From contig NZ_QRDW01000001.1 of the NCBI RefSeq assembly GCF_003385955.1, forward strand, positions 789,893-853,892: a stretch of DNA of 64,000 nt. Direction: 5' to 3'. Both the position numbers and the translations under genes were made by a program. Position 1 is the first letter of the stretch. The number at the start of each line of letters is the position of its first letter. A model generated the notes under the pieces. That model did no database searches. It was not told the origin of the DNA and saw only the letters and a list, made by a program, of their open reading frames with translations. The stretch comes from Aestuariispira insulae. Lineage in GTDB: Bacteria; Pseudomonadota; Alphaproteobacteria; UBA8366; Aestuariispiraceae. Shown here piece after piece: positions 1 through 8,629 of this stretch.

Positions 1-41
1 CGGAACCTGCCCTGCCCGAAGATGCTTCGGCCTATGTTTAG
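1..41 (+). CDS. 3' end of an upstream gene (partial)
   Basis: Frame 3 reads Glu-Pro-Ala-Leu-Pro-Glu-Asp-Ala-Ser-Ala-Tyr-Val and stops at TAG 39-41. It would be the C-terminus of a gene that starts before the window and converges with the MarR gene, with stop codons overlapping by two bases. Twelve residues are too few to identify a family, and chance open frame cannot be excluded. Confidence 0.3.
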   Translation, partial: EPALPEDASAYV

Positions 42-496
42 CGTGCCCTTCCGGTGATTTTGTCCAGGCAGATCGCAAGTTGTGCCTGTTCTTCCGGGGT
101 CAAGGTCGCATTGATACGATCAACTGCCTCCTGATATACCACTTCTTCCTGGGTCAGGCAGGCCCTGGCCAATGGCGTCAGGACAATATGCTGCGCCCTG
201 GCATCGAACTGGCACGGAAAACGCTGAACCAGCCCTTTTTTCTCCAGTTTGGCGACGGCCACACTGGCGGAGGCCTTATTCACCCCCAAGACCGCTACAA
301 GATCCTGCAAATGGTGGCCATCATCCGAGACATCACTATGTGATCCGGTTTTAGCGATCTTGTCCCCATCCAGGCGTTCGATCCCCCGAAGATACTCATA
401 TTCGCTGTGAGAGAGCTTACCCGGCCGTTTGGCTGGGTCATTCCAAAGGCGCCCCAAATACCGGTAAAGCTGATCGAGAGACTGTTCCAGAGACAT
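38..496 (-). CDS. MarR-family transcriptional regulator
   Basis: A 152-residue protein of normal MarR length. Helical dimerisation segments lie at residues 1-45 and 112-150. A winged helix-turn-helix lies at about 55-112, with the recognition-helix pattern VNKASASVAVAKLEKKGLV at 72-90 and a wing containing Asp98-Ala-Arg100. MarR proteins are dimeric repressors or activators that usually respond to small phenolic or oxidised ligands and often control the divergent neighbour. Here the divergent gene is the phosphomannomutase, about 200 bases away, so it is a candidate target along with the gene itself. The ligand cannot be read from the sequence. The start at ATG 496 is the only reasonable one. 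Confidence 0.85.
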   Translation of the reverse strand: MSLEQSLDQLYRYLGRLWNDPAKRPGKLSHSEYEYLRGIERLDGDKIAKTGSHSDVSDDGHHLQDLVAVLGVNKASASVAVAKLEKKGLVQRFPCQFDARAQHIVLTPLARACLTQEEVVYQEAVDRINATLTPEEQAQLAICLDKITGRAR

Positions 497-699
497 GGTC
501 CATCCAACTTAGTTCGTCTGGCGAACCATATAAGGTGACCGCTCTTCCTTGTCAATAAAATACAGCCCGCATCTGTCAATTCGGCTGAATTCACCCGGAT
601 CGCGCCCCAACTGGTTTTAGAGCTGGCAAGACCCGGCGATTCATTCATAATCCGGAAAATTGCCTGGAAATAAGAACAACAACAGAGCCATTCCTATCC

Positions 700-2088
700 A
701 TGACCGACCAGAGTTCCTCCCTGCCCTTTGATCGCAGTATTTTGCGCGCCTCCGACATCCGGGGCATTGTCGGGAAAAATCTGGATGAAGGGGTGGTGCA
801 TCGGATCGGGCGCGCCTTTGGCACATATGTCCGCGGGCAGGGCGGCAAGACGGTGGCCGTCAGCTTTGATGGCCGTCTCTCCTCCCCCGCGCTGGAACAG
901 GCCCTGGTCGGCGGCCTGATGAAAAGCGGCATGACCGTGCGGCGTGTCGGTCGAGGGCCAAGCCCCATGCTCTATTTCGCAACCCATCACCTGGGCACCG
1001 ATGCCGGGATGATGATCACCGGCTCCCACAACCCGCCGGAATATAACGGCATTAAGATGATGCTGAACGGACAGTCTTTCCATGGCGACGATATCCAGCG
1101 GCTGGGGACATTGATAGAGGCAGAAAATTTTGAAGAAGTCGCCGGCGCGCAAGAAAACGCGCCTGTTGCCCAGGCCTATGTGAACCGCCTCATGGAGGAT
1201 TTTTCTCCCGCCACCCCGCTGACCGTCGCCTGGGACGCCGGAAACGGTGCAGCGGGCGAGATCATGCAGGAACTGGCAGCCCGGCTGCCTGGCACCCATT
1301 ATCTGCTCAATGAAGAAATAGATGGCCGTTTCCCCAATCACCACCCGGATCCGACGATTGAGGAAAATCTGGAACAGTTGAAAGCCCATGTCATCACGCG
1401 GAAATGTGATCTCGGGATTGCCTTTGACGGCGATGGCGACCGGATTGGTGTCGTCGATCAAAAAGGGCGCGTGGTCTGGGGAGATCAGATGATGATCCTG
1501 TTCGCCCGGGAGATTTTACGCGAGCATCCCGGCGCCACCATTATTGGCGATGTGAAATGCAGCCAGACCTTCTTTGACGAGGTGGCAAAGCTTGGCGGCA
1601 AACCGATCATGTGGAAAAGCGGCCATGCCATGGTAAAGGCCAAGATGGTCGAGACCGGCGCCCTGCTGGCGGGCGAGATGAGTGCGCATATTTTCTTCAA
1701 ACACCGTTATTACGGATTTGATGATGCGCTTTATGCGGCTGTGCGCCTGCTTTCGATCCTCGGCCGGGGAGAAAAACCCCTGGCCGACATCCTGGATGCC
1801 ATGCCCACCACCGTGAATACGCCCGAATTGCGCTTTGATTGTGATGAAAACCGCAAGTTTGAGGTGGTCAGGGAAGTCGCCGAAAGACTGGCCACCGAGC
1901 CGGAGGCCGAGATTTCCACGCTCGATGGTGTCCGGGTCAGCACAAAGCATGGCTGGTGGCTGCTACGTGCCTCCAATACCCAGGCGGTTTTGGTGGCCCG
2001 TTGCGAATCGACCAGCCATGAAGGGCTGGAATATCTGAAAGACACCCTGAGAAGACAGCTGAGACTGTCCGGTCTTGATTTGCCCTAG
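700..2088 (+). CDS. Phosphomannomutase/phosphoglucomutase
   Basis: A 462-residue alpha-D-phosphohexomutase, the usual length of the AlgC/ManB group. It interconverts hexose 1- and 6-phosphates in the cytoplasm and so supplies GDP-mannose or UDP-glucose for surface polysaccharide. All four active-site motifs are visible. The phosphoserine loop TGSHNPPEYNG has Ser109. The metal loop FDGDGDR has Asp243, Asp245 and Asp247. A sugar-binding GEMSAH segment lies near residue 327, and the phosphate-binding loop RASNTQ lies near 425. Sequence cannot separate mannose from glucose specificity. It is transcribed alone, divergent from the MarR gene. No strong ribosome-binding site precedes ATG 700. Confidence 0.9.
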   Translation: MTDQSSSLPFDRSILRASDIRGIVGKNLDEGVVHRIGRAFGTYVRGQGGKTVAVSFDGRLSSPALEQALVGGLMKSGMTVRRVGRGPSPMLYFATHHLGTDAGMMITGSHNPPEYNGIKMMLNGQSFHGDDIQRLGTLIEAENFEEVAGAQENAPVAQAYVNRLMEDFSPATPLTVAWDAGNGAAGEIMQELAARLPGTHYLLNEEIDGRFPNHHPDPTIEENLEQLKAHVITRKCDLGIAFDGDGDRIGVVDQKGRVVWGDQMMILFAREILREHPGATIIGDVKCSQTFFDEVAKLGGKPIMWKSGHAMVKAKMVETGALLAGEMSAHIFFKHRYYGFDDALYAAVRLLSILGRGEKPLADILDAMPTTVNTPELRFDCDENRKFEVVREVAERLATEPEAEISTLDGVRVSTKHGWWLLRASNTQAVLVARCESTSHEGLEYLKDTLRRQLRLSGLDLP

Positions 2089-2197
2089 GCACAACCCTGA
2101 CTGGGTTCCTGCCTCGATTTGACCGCAATTCCGCCTCTTTGCCGGCACAAGCGAACCTTATCCCTCGATCCTGAAATTTTTTCCGAGGGGAAGTGTT

Positions 2198-3850
2198 ATG
2201 AAAAATTCTGTAATTTCCGGTCTCCTGTTAAGGACCGCCCTGGCCGGCGGCCTTGTCCTGCTGGCGGCTTGTGACGTTCAGCAGCAAAATGAACAACGTT
2301 CGACCGGTGCCACTGTGTCTGAAGCCAACGCTAAGGCAAGCTCCGGCCTCTATGAGGCACCGGCCTCGATGGGCGCGCCGATGGAAACCCGGGAAAGAAA
2401 AACTCAGATCATCCTACCCGGACTGGAAGACCGTGAAAACTACGCGGATCTGGATGAAAGCCCGGTCCATCTGGTGAGCCAGGCCCCGGTCTCAACCTTC
2501 AGCGTGGATGTGGATACCGGCTCCTACACCAATATGCGCCGCTATCTTAACGAAGGCCAACTGCCGCCCAAGGAAGCGGTCCGGATTGAAGAATTCGTCA
2601 ATTATTTCGACTATGATTATCCAATACCTTCTGATCAGGACGCGCCTTTCACTGTCACGACCGAAGTTGCCCCGACACCTTGGAACGGCAACACCAAATT
2701 GCTTCATATCGGCATAAAGGCCTATGACGAACCCCATGCAGAACGGCCGCCGGCCAACCTGGTATTCCTGGTCGATGTCTCCGGTTCCATGCAGGCCCGG
2801 GACAAGTTGCCCCTGCTGCAATCCTCGCTGAAGCTGTTGGTCAACCGCATGCGCGAACAGGACCGGATCGCCCTTGTCACCTATGCCGGGAATACCCAGC
2901 TTGTGCTGGAACCGACCGCAGGCGATGAAAAGGCCAAAATTATCCGCGCCATCGATAATCTCACCGCCGGTGGCAGCACCAACGGCGAAGCCGGGATTAA
3001 TCTGGCCTATGACCAGGCGGAAGAGACAATGATCGAGGATGGAATCAACCGGGTGATTCTGGCCACCGACGGTGACTTGAATGTGGGTCTCAGTAATGTC
3101 GACAAACTGCGCGACTTGATTAAGGAGAAACGCAAGTCCGGCGTATCCCTGAGCGTTCTTGGCTTTGGCACCGGCAATCTGAACGATCATCTGCTGGAAC
3201 AGGTGGCCGATTTCGGCAATGGCAATTACGCCTATATCGACACGCTTTCCGAAGCCCGGAAAGTTCTGGTGGAGGAGATTTCCTCCACTTTGATGACGGT
3301 CGCGAAGGATGTGAAGCTGCAGGTGGAGTTTAATCCCGGCATCGTCGCAGAATATCGCCTGATCGGCTACGAAAATCGCGCGCTCAAACGTGAGGACTTC
3401 AACAATGACAAGGTTGATGCCGGCGAGATTGGAGCCGGCCATACGGTAACCGCGCTTTATGAGGTTGCCCTGGTCGGATCCAACGGCACCAAGGTGGACC
3501 CGCTTCGCTATTCAGACCCGGCGGTGCTCACGGCAAGCCAGAATGAACTGGCCTTCATCAAGGTCCGCTACAAGGAGCCGGAAGGCAAAAAGAGCAAGCT
3601 GCTGGAATATCCAGTTATGGTGGCCGACATGCATGATGACCTGCGCGAAACCGGCAACCGTTTCCGCTTCTCCGCAGCTGTTGCAGCCTTTGGACACTAT
3701 TTGCGGGACAGCGACTATCTTGGCGAAATGAGCCTCCTTGATATCCAGGAGCTGGCGGAAAGCAGCCTGGGTGAGGATATCCAAGGCTATCGCCGGGAGT
3801 TTGTCACCCTGCTGGAACTGGCCGACGGGTTGAACCTCGCATCGCGCTGA
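2198..3850 (+). CDS. VWA-domain lipoprotein, YfbK-like
   Basis: A 550-residue protein. Its signal peptide ends in the lipobox LLAAC with Cys25, so it should be a lipidated envelope protein. A YfbK-type N-terminal domain (about 90-180) is followed by a von Willebrand factor A domain (about 183-365) with the MIDAS motif DVSGS at Asp193, Ser195 and Ser197 and a second metal-ligand region ATDGDLN. The C-terminal third matches the DUF3520-type domain that closes YfbK proteins. VWA domains bind protein partners through a divalent metal; the partner is unknown. A good ribosome-binding site (GAGGGGAAG) precedes ATG 2198, and a strong terminator follows at 3879. Molecular function beyond adhesion or scaffolding is not established for the family. 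Confidence 0.88.
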   Translation: MKNSVISGLLLRTALAGGLVLLAACDVQQQNEQRSTGATVSEANAKASSGLYEAPASMGAPMETRERKTQIILPGLEDRENYADLDESPVHLVSQAPVSTFSVDVDTGSYTNMRRYLNEGQLPPKEAVRIEEFVNYFDYDYPIPSDQDAPFTVTTEVAPTPWNGNTKLLHIGIKAYDEPHAERPPANLVFLVDVSGSMQARDKLPLLQSSLKLLVNRMREQDRIALVTYAGNTQLVLEPTAGDEKAKIIRAIDNLTAGGSTNGEAGINLAYDQAEETMIEDGINRVILATDGDLNVGLSNVDKLRDLIKEKRKSGVSLSVLGFGTGNLNDHLLEQVADFGNGNYAYIDTLSEARKVLVEEISSTLMTVAKDVKLQVEFNPGIVAEYRLIGYENRALKREDFNNDKVDAGEIGAGHTVTALYEVALVGSNGTKVDPLRYSDPAVLTASQNELAFIKVRYKEPEGKKSKLLEYPVMVADMHDDLRETGNRFRFSAAVAAFGHYLRDSDYLGEMSLLDIQELAESSLGEDIQGYRREFVTLLELADGLNLASR

Positions 3851-3878
3851 ACTTCTCGTCCTTGACCTAGACCATCAC

Positions 3879-3907
3879 GACGGGCGGCTTCTGTCGCCCG
3901 TCTTTTT
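3879..3907 (+). terminator. Rho-independent terminator after the VWA lipoprotein
   Basis: Perfect 8-bp stem GACGGGCG/CGCCCGTC with an 8-base loop, followed by TTTTT at 3903-3907. Confidence 0.85.
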
Positions 3908-3989
3908 GTATCATGGAATAACTAACCCTTGTCCGAATCGGGTATGATATGGGATGTAACGGCCAATCATTATCCGTCGGGCGATTTTC

Positions 3990-4784
3990 ATGCAGCAATA
4001 TCTGGATCTTTTGCGCCAAGTGCGCGACTTTGGCACCGACCGGGGCGATCGCACCGGAACAGGCACCCGCTCCGTTTTCGGCCACCAAATGCGCTTTGAT
4101 CTCAGCGCCGGCTTCCCGGTCACCACGACCAAGAAGCTGCATCTGAAAAGCATCATTCACGAGCTTCTCTGGTTCTTGGCGGGCGATACCAACATCAAAT
4201 ATTTGAAGGATAACGGTGTCCGCATTTGGGATGAATGGGCCGATGAAAAAGGCGACCTTGGACCGGTTTACGGCCATCAATGGCGATCCTGGCCAACCCC
4301 TGACGGCGGTACGGTCGACCAGATCCAGGGTTTGCTCGACCAGATCCGCAACAGCCCGGAATCACGTCGCCTGATCGTCAGCGCCTGGAATGTGGCCGAT
4401 GTGGATAAGATGGCGCTGCCGCCCTGCCATTGCCTGTTCCAGTTTTATGTGGCGAATGGGAAACTCAGCTGCCAGCTTTACCAGCGCAGCGCGGATCTGT
4501 TCCTGGGCGTGCCGTTCAATATCGCCTCCTATTCCCTACTGACTATGATGATGGCACAGGTCTGTGACCTAGAGCCCGGCGATTTTGTCCATACCTTCGG
4601 TGACGCCCATCTCTATCACAATCATTTCGATCAGGTGGATGAACAGCTCAGCCGCACACCCGGCGACCTGCCGCATATGCATATCAACCCTGATGTGAAG
4701 GATCTGTTCGCTTTCACCTTTGAGGATTTTGAGCTGCAGGATTACGTGGCTCAGCCCCATATTCCCGCGCCCGTCGCCGTTTAA
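3990..4784 (+). CDS. thyA: Thymidylate synthase
   Basis: Exactly 264 residues, the canonical length of ThyA. It methylates dUMP to dTMP using 5,10-methylene-tetrahydrofolate and releases dihydrofolate. The catalytic nucleophile is Cys146 in LPPCHCLFQ. The phosphate-binding arginines in [10 protein letters not shown] (about 18-27) and [10 protein letters not shown] (about 125-134), and the folate-contacting C-terminus IPAPVAV, are all present. It is followed after 19 bases by folA, the enzyme that recycles its dihydrofolate product, so the two form a folate-thymidylate operon. The start at 3990 gives the standard ThyA N-terminus [11 protein letters not shown]. Confidence 0.97.
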   Translation: MQQYLDLLRQVRDFGTDRGDRTGTGTRSVFGHQMRFDLSAGFPVTTTKKLHLKSIIHELLWFLAGDTNIKYLKDNGVRIWDEWADEKGDLGPVYGHQWRSWPTPDGGTVDQIQGLLDQIRNSPESRRLIVSAWNVADVDKMALPPCHCLFQFYVANGKLSCQLYQRSADLFLGVPFNIASYSLLTMMMAQVCDLEPGDFVHTFGDAHLYHNHFDQVDEQLSRTPGDLPHMHINPDVKDLFAFTFEDFELQDYVAQPHIPAPVAV

Positions 4785-4803
4785 GTTCCAAGAGTAACAA
4801 GCC

Positions 4804-5307
4804 ATGCGTATCAGCCAAATTGTCGCCATGGGGCGCAACCATGTGATTGGCCGCGAAGGCGGCCTGCCCTGGCATCTGTCAGGTGATTTGAAATTCTTCA
4901 AAGCCACCACCATGGGCAAACCGATTGTCATGGGCCGGAAGACCTTTGAATCGATCGGCCGTCCCTTGCCGGGCCGCCCGAATATCGTCATCACCCGCCA
5001 ACAGGATTACGCGCCCGAGGGCGTCTCGGTCTGTGCGACATTGGAAGAGGCGCTGGACAAGGCAAAAACCGAAGCAGAACGCCTTGGCGTGGAAGATGTG
5101 ATGATCATCGGCGGCGCGCAGATTTATGCAAGCTCGCTGAATCTGACCGACCGGCTCTATATCACGGAAGTGGATCTGGCACCGGATGGTGACGCCCATT
5201 TTCCTGAGTTTGACCGAAACAACTGGCAGGAAATATCCCGCGAAACCGTGGAAGCGGTTGATGATATTCCGGAATTTGCCTTTGTTATTTATGACCGGCG
5301 GTCATAA
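4804..5307 (+). CDS. folA: Dihydrofolate reductase
   Basis: A 167-residue chromosomal-type DHFR. It reduces dihydrofolate to tetrahydrofolate with NADPH. The Met20-loop segment GGLPWHLSGDLKFFK contains the catalytic acid Asp28. MGRKTFESIGRPLPGR is the NADPH phosphate-binding and adenosine region, and MIIGGAQIY is the conserved glycine pair near residue 100. It lies 19 bases after thyA and is almost certainly co-transcribed with it. The next gene, trxB, starts about 140 bases on and may have its own promoter. Confidence 0.97.
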   Translation: MRISQIVAMGRNHVIGREGGLPWHLSGDLKFFKATTMGKPIVMGRKTFESIGRPLPGRPNIVITRQQDYAPEGVSVCATLEEALDKAKTEAERLGVEDVMIIGGAQIYASSLNLTDRLYITEVDLAPDGDAHFPEFDRNNWQEISRETVEAVDDIPEFAFVIYDRRS

Positions 5308-5449
5308 CAGAATGGCGCGGCGCGCAAATCCGGCGGCAATTGCCGCTTACGCCCTTGCGATTTGGGCCGCCATGCCTATTTTCAGGAACCAGGCCAGCTT
5401 AAGAGCAGTGGCCGCCCGTTGATTGTTGAGATGTGAAAGGTGCAGCGAA

Positions 5450-6415
5450 ATGAGCGCGCAACATAGCAAAGTTCTGATTATCGGCTCCGGCCCGGCCGGC
5501 TATACCGCCGCCATCTATGCCGCGCGCGCCAATATGCAACCGACCATGGTGGCGGGCCTGCAGCCCGGCGGCCAGTTGACCATCACCACGGAAGTTGAAA
5601 ACTATCCGGGTTTCGCCGATGTCATCCAAGGCCCCTGGTTGATGGAACAGATGCGCGGTCAGGCGGAAAATGTCGGCACCAATATCGTCTATGACATCAT
5701 CATGGACGTTGATTTTACCACGCGCCCTTTCCGTGCAACCGGCGACAGCGGCACGGTCTATACCGCCGACAGCGTGATCATTTCCACCGGTGCCCAGGCC
5801 CGCTGGCTGGGTCTCGATTCCGAGCAGAAATTCCAGGGTTTCGGTGTGAGCGCCTGCGCCACCTGTGACGGCTTCTTTTATCGCGGCAAGGAAGTGGCCG
5901 TGATCGGTGGTGGCAATACCGCCGTGGAAGAGGCTATCTATCTCACCAACCATGCGGACAAGGTCACTCTGATCCACCGCCGGGACGAGCTGCGTTCTGA
6001 GAAGATCCTGCAGGACCGTCTGTTCAAAAACCCGAAAATCGAAGTGATCTGGGACACGGTCCTGGAAGAGATTGTCGGCGACGAAAACCCGCTGGGTGTA
6101 ACCGGCCTGCGCCTGAAAAATGTCAAATCCGGCGAGGAGAGCCTGTTGAATGTCGACGGTGTCTTCATTGCCATCGGCCATAAACCTTCCACCGAGGTTT
6201 TCCAGGGCAAGATCGACATGGATGATGATAACTACATCCTGGTTAAACCCGGCACCACCAGCACCAATATCCCCGGTGTTTTTGCCGCCGGAGATGTGAC
6301 CGACAAAGTCTATCGCCAGGCCGTGACCGCAGCCGGCATGGGCTGTATGGCAGCCCTGGAAGCGGAAAAATTCATTGCCGCTCTGGAAGCCGGTGAAATG
6401 GCCGCAGCCGAGTAA
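5450..6415 (+). CDS. trxB: Thioredoxin-disulfide reductase
   Basis: A 321-residue flavoprotein of the low-molecular-weight TrxB class. It passes electrons from NADPH through FAD and a redox-active disulfide to thioredoxin. The FAD-binding GSGPAG is at 12-17, the redox pair CATC is at 136-139 in the NADPH domain, GGGNTAVEEA binds NADPH, and the C-terminal FAD motif GVFAAGDVTD is present. I place the start at ATG 5450 because AAGGTG lies just upstream and MSAQHSKVLIIG is the usual beginning; a TTG nine codons earlier would add unconserved residues. A 9-bp hairpin at 6453 follows. Confidence 0.96.
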   Translation: MSAQHSKVLIIGSGPAGYTAAIYAARANMQPTMVAGLQPGGQLTITTEVENYPGFADVIQGPWLMEQMRGQAENVGTNIVYDIIMDVDFTTRPFRATGDSGTVYTADSVIISTGAQARWLGLDSEQKFQGFGVSACATCDGFFYRGKEVAVIGGGNTAVEEAIYLTNHADKVTLIHRRDELRSEKILQDRLFKNPKIEVIWDTVLEEIVGDENPLGVTGLRLKNVKSGEESLLNVDGVFIAIGHKPSTEVFQGKIDMDDDNYILVKPGTTSTNIPGVFAAGDVTDKVYRQAVTAAGMGCMAALEAEKFIAALEAGEMAAAE

Positions 6416-6452
6416 TCATCCGGCTTTCCAACCCGACAATTCGATAGATACC

Positions 6453-6480
6453 TTCCTCCGGTCTTGACAGCCCGGAGGAA
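6453..6480 (+). terminator. Hairpin after trxB, possible terminator
   Basis: A 9-bp stem TTCCTCCGG/CCGGAGGAA with a 10-base loop. No T-run follows, so it may act as a 3' mRNA stabiliser or a weak terminator. Confidence 0.45.
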
Positions 6481-6573
6481 TCAGTTGTGCTCAACATCTA
6501 CATGGCGTAGCATGCCTCTCGGTGAAGGGGACAGCCGTGATCATTCCGGCTGCACGATCTCATGGAGGAAAGG

Positions 6574-7080
6574 TTGTTCGGTTCGTCAGACAACAAGGAT
6601 CCTGCTCCGGCAAAGTCCGATCCAGGGTCCGTGATCGCCAAGGGCATGCAGCTTGCCGGAGAGTTTTCCGGTGACGGCGATGTGCTGCTGCAGGGCCAAT
6701 ATAATGGCTCGATCCGATGCCGAACCCTGACCATTGGTGAAACCGGCCGCATGGAAGGCAAAATCCGCGCTCAAAGAGTTGTTGTCAAAGGCTCTGTCCA
6801 GGGCGAAATCCGTGCCAAGCAGGTCGTTTTGCACAATACCGCCCATGTCACCGGAGACGTCTATCACGAAATTCTCGAAGTTGCTGCCGGGGCTAAAGTC
6901 GAAGGCCGCTATAGCCGCAAACTTCAGGAAAAGGCGCAGGTCGGTGCAAAACTGCTGGACAATCAAAAGGAAATGCCGCCACGCGCGCCCATGTCTGCCG
7001 CTCTTGGCAGTCCATCGGCTAAACCCGCCCCCGCGGGCAGTTCCAACGGCAGTGGACAGAAACTGCCAGCGGCGGAATAA
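6574..7080 (+). CDS. Bactofilin family cytoskeletal protein
   Basis: A bactofilin of about 168 residues. The central beta-helix region (about 28-125) shows the regular six-residue periodicity of the family, as in GSVIAKGMQLAGEFSGDG, GQYNGSIRC, GRMEGKIRAQ and HVTGDVYHE. It is flanked by disordered Pro/Ala/Lys-rich ends. Bactofilins self-polymerise without nucleotide at the inner membrane and organise stalks, cell shape or chromosome anchoring. I favour the TTG at 6574 as the start: GGAGG at 6564-6568 sits five bases upstream, and the result begins MFGSS, a typical bactofilin opening. The ATG at 6562 would put that ribosome-binding site inside the gene. It is transcribed alone, ahead of rnpB. 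Confidence 0.88.
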   Translation: MFGSSDNKDPAPAKSDPGSVIAKGMQLAGEFSGDGDVLLQGQYNGSIRCRTLTIGETGRMEGKIRAQRVVVKGSVQGEIRAKQVVLHNTAHVTGDVYHEILEVAAGAKVEGRYSRKLQEKAQVGAKLLDNQKEMPPRAPMSAALGSPSAKPAPAGSSNGSGQKLPAAE

Positions 7081-7136
7081 GGATTATCCCACAGATATTT
7101 CTGCGGGCAATTCCACCGTCTCTCCACGCTCTGCTA

Positions 7137-7165
7137 TTGATTTCCCACGCTTGTGCGCCTATTAC
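7137..7165 (+). promoter_or_regulatory. Sigma70-type promoter of rnpB
   Basis: TTGATT at 7137-7142 and TATTAC at 7160-7165 are separated by exactly 17 bases. The predicted transcription start, about six bases further, coincides with the first paired base of the RNase P RNA at about 7171. Confidence 0.65.
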
Positions 7166-7170
7166 AGGCG

Positions 7171-7555
<385 letters not shown>

Positions 7556-7588
7556 ACTATTCCCGTCCCATCGAGCTCTAAGTCTTCA

Positions 7589-7609
7589 CACAGCCTTGAT
7601 TTGGCTGTG
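7589..7609 (+). terminator. Hairpin after rnpB
   Basis: Seven-bp stem CACAGCC/GGCTGTG with a seven-base loop, about 34 bases after the RNase P RNA. There is no good T-run, so termination here is uncertain. Confidence 0.35.
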
Positions 7610-7634
7610 ATCGATCTTCCCGCAATGATAGGCT

Positions 7635-8621
7635 ATGCAAAAGCCCAAACGACATTTTCAATCCCTCCTCCTGGCGGTTATTTTCAGCTGTTTCATGGCA
7701 CCGGCTCTGGCCTCCCCCGAGCGCTGGCAGCGGGAATGGCCGCAAACGGATTTCTCGAAAACCAGCGTGGATTTTGGTGAGATCAAATCCGGCGGCCCGC
7801 CGAAAGACGGCATCCCCCCGATCGACCATCCTGTTTTTAAGCCCATCGCCGACGTAACCGATATCGAGGATACCGAACCGGTGATCGGGCTGGTAATGGA
7901 TGGTATCGCACGGGCCTATCCGATCAGGATTTTGATGTGGCATGAAATTGTGAATGACCGGATCGGTGAGGTGCCGATTGCCGTCACTTTCTGCCCGCTC
8001 TGTAACGCTGCGATTGTCTTTGACCGCAGGATTGACGGAATGACATTGGATTTCGGCACAACCGGCAAATTGCGCAATTCGGACCTGGTTATGTGGGACC
8101 GGCAGACTGAAAGCTGGTGGCAGCAATTCACCGGCGAAGCCATTGTCGGGACCCTGACCGGCAAGCGGTTGGAAGTGCTCCCCGCCCGGCTGGAAAGTCT
8201 CGCCAGTTTCCGACAACGAACCGACCAAAGCGCGCAGATTTTGATCCCAAACAATTCCCGCATGAGGGCCTATGGTTCAAACCCCTATCGCGGCTATGAC
8301 AGCGGTTATCCGTTTCTTTATGACGGCGAACTGCCGAAAGATATCGACGCTTTGCAAAGGGTGATCTCCCTTGCCGGGAAAGAAGAGGCCTGGTCCCTGG
8401 CGTTGCTCAGGGAAAAAGGCAGCATTATCACCTCTGATGGAACAGTTCTCAGCTGGCAAGCGGGCCAAAATTCAGCGTTGGATCACGGCCGCATTGCCGA
8501 AGGACGCGATGTGGGCACGGTCACCGCCCGGAAAGATGGCCAGGATGTGGTCTATTTCGTGGATTTCGCCTTTGCCTTTCACGCCTTTAGGCCGGATGCA
8601 CCGATCCACACACTGCCCTAG
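7635..8621 (+). CDS. DUF3179 domain-containing secreted protein
   Basis: A 328-residue protein with a cleavable signal peptide (Lys/Arg start, hydrophobic core 9-25, likely cleavage after ALA at about residue 26). The rest matches DUF3179. The family hallmarks are the HEIVND segment near 103 and FCPLCNAAIVFDR, which places Cys120 and Cys123 in a CxxC that could bind a metal or form a disulfide. They are followed by a long conserved domain with WQQFTGEA and NPYRGYDSG. The molecular function of DUF3179 is not known. It converges on the antiporter gene with stop codons only eight bases apart. Confidence 0.85.
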   Translation: MQKPKRHFQSLLLAVIFSCFMAPALASPERWQREWPQTDFSKTSVDFGEIKSGGPPKDGIPPIDHPVFKPIADVTDIEDTEPVIGLVMDGIARAYPIRILMWHEIVNDRIGEVPIAVTFCPLCNAAIVFDRRIDGMTLDFGTTGKLRNSDLVMWDRQTESWWQQFTGEAIVGTLTGKRLEVLPARLESLASFRQRTDQSAQILIPNNSRMRAYGSNPYRGYDSGYPFLYDGELPKDIDALQRVISLAGKEEAWSLALLREKGSIITSDGTVLSWQAGQNSALDHGRIAEGRDVGTVTARKDGQDVVYFVDFAFAFHAFRPDAPIHTLP

Positions 8622-8629
8622 AATGGCAC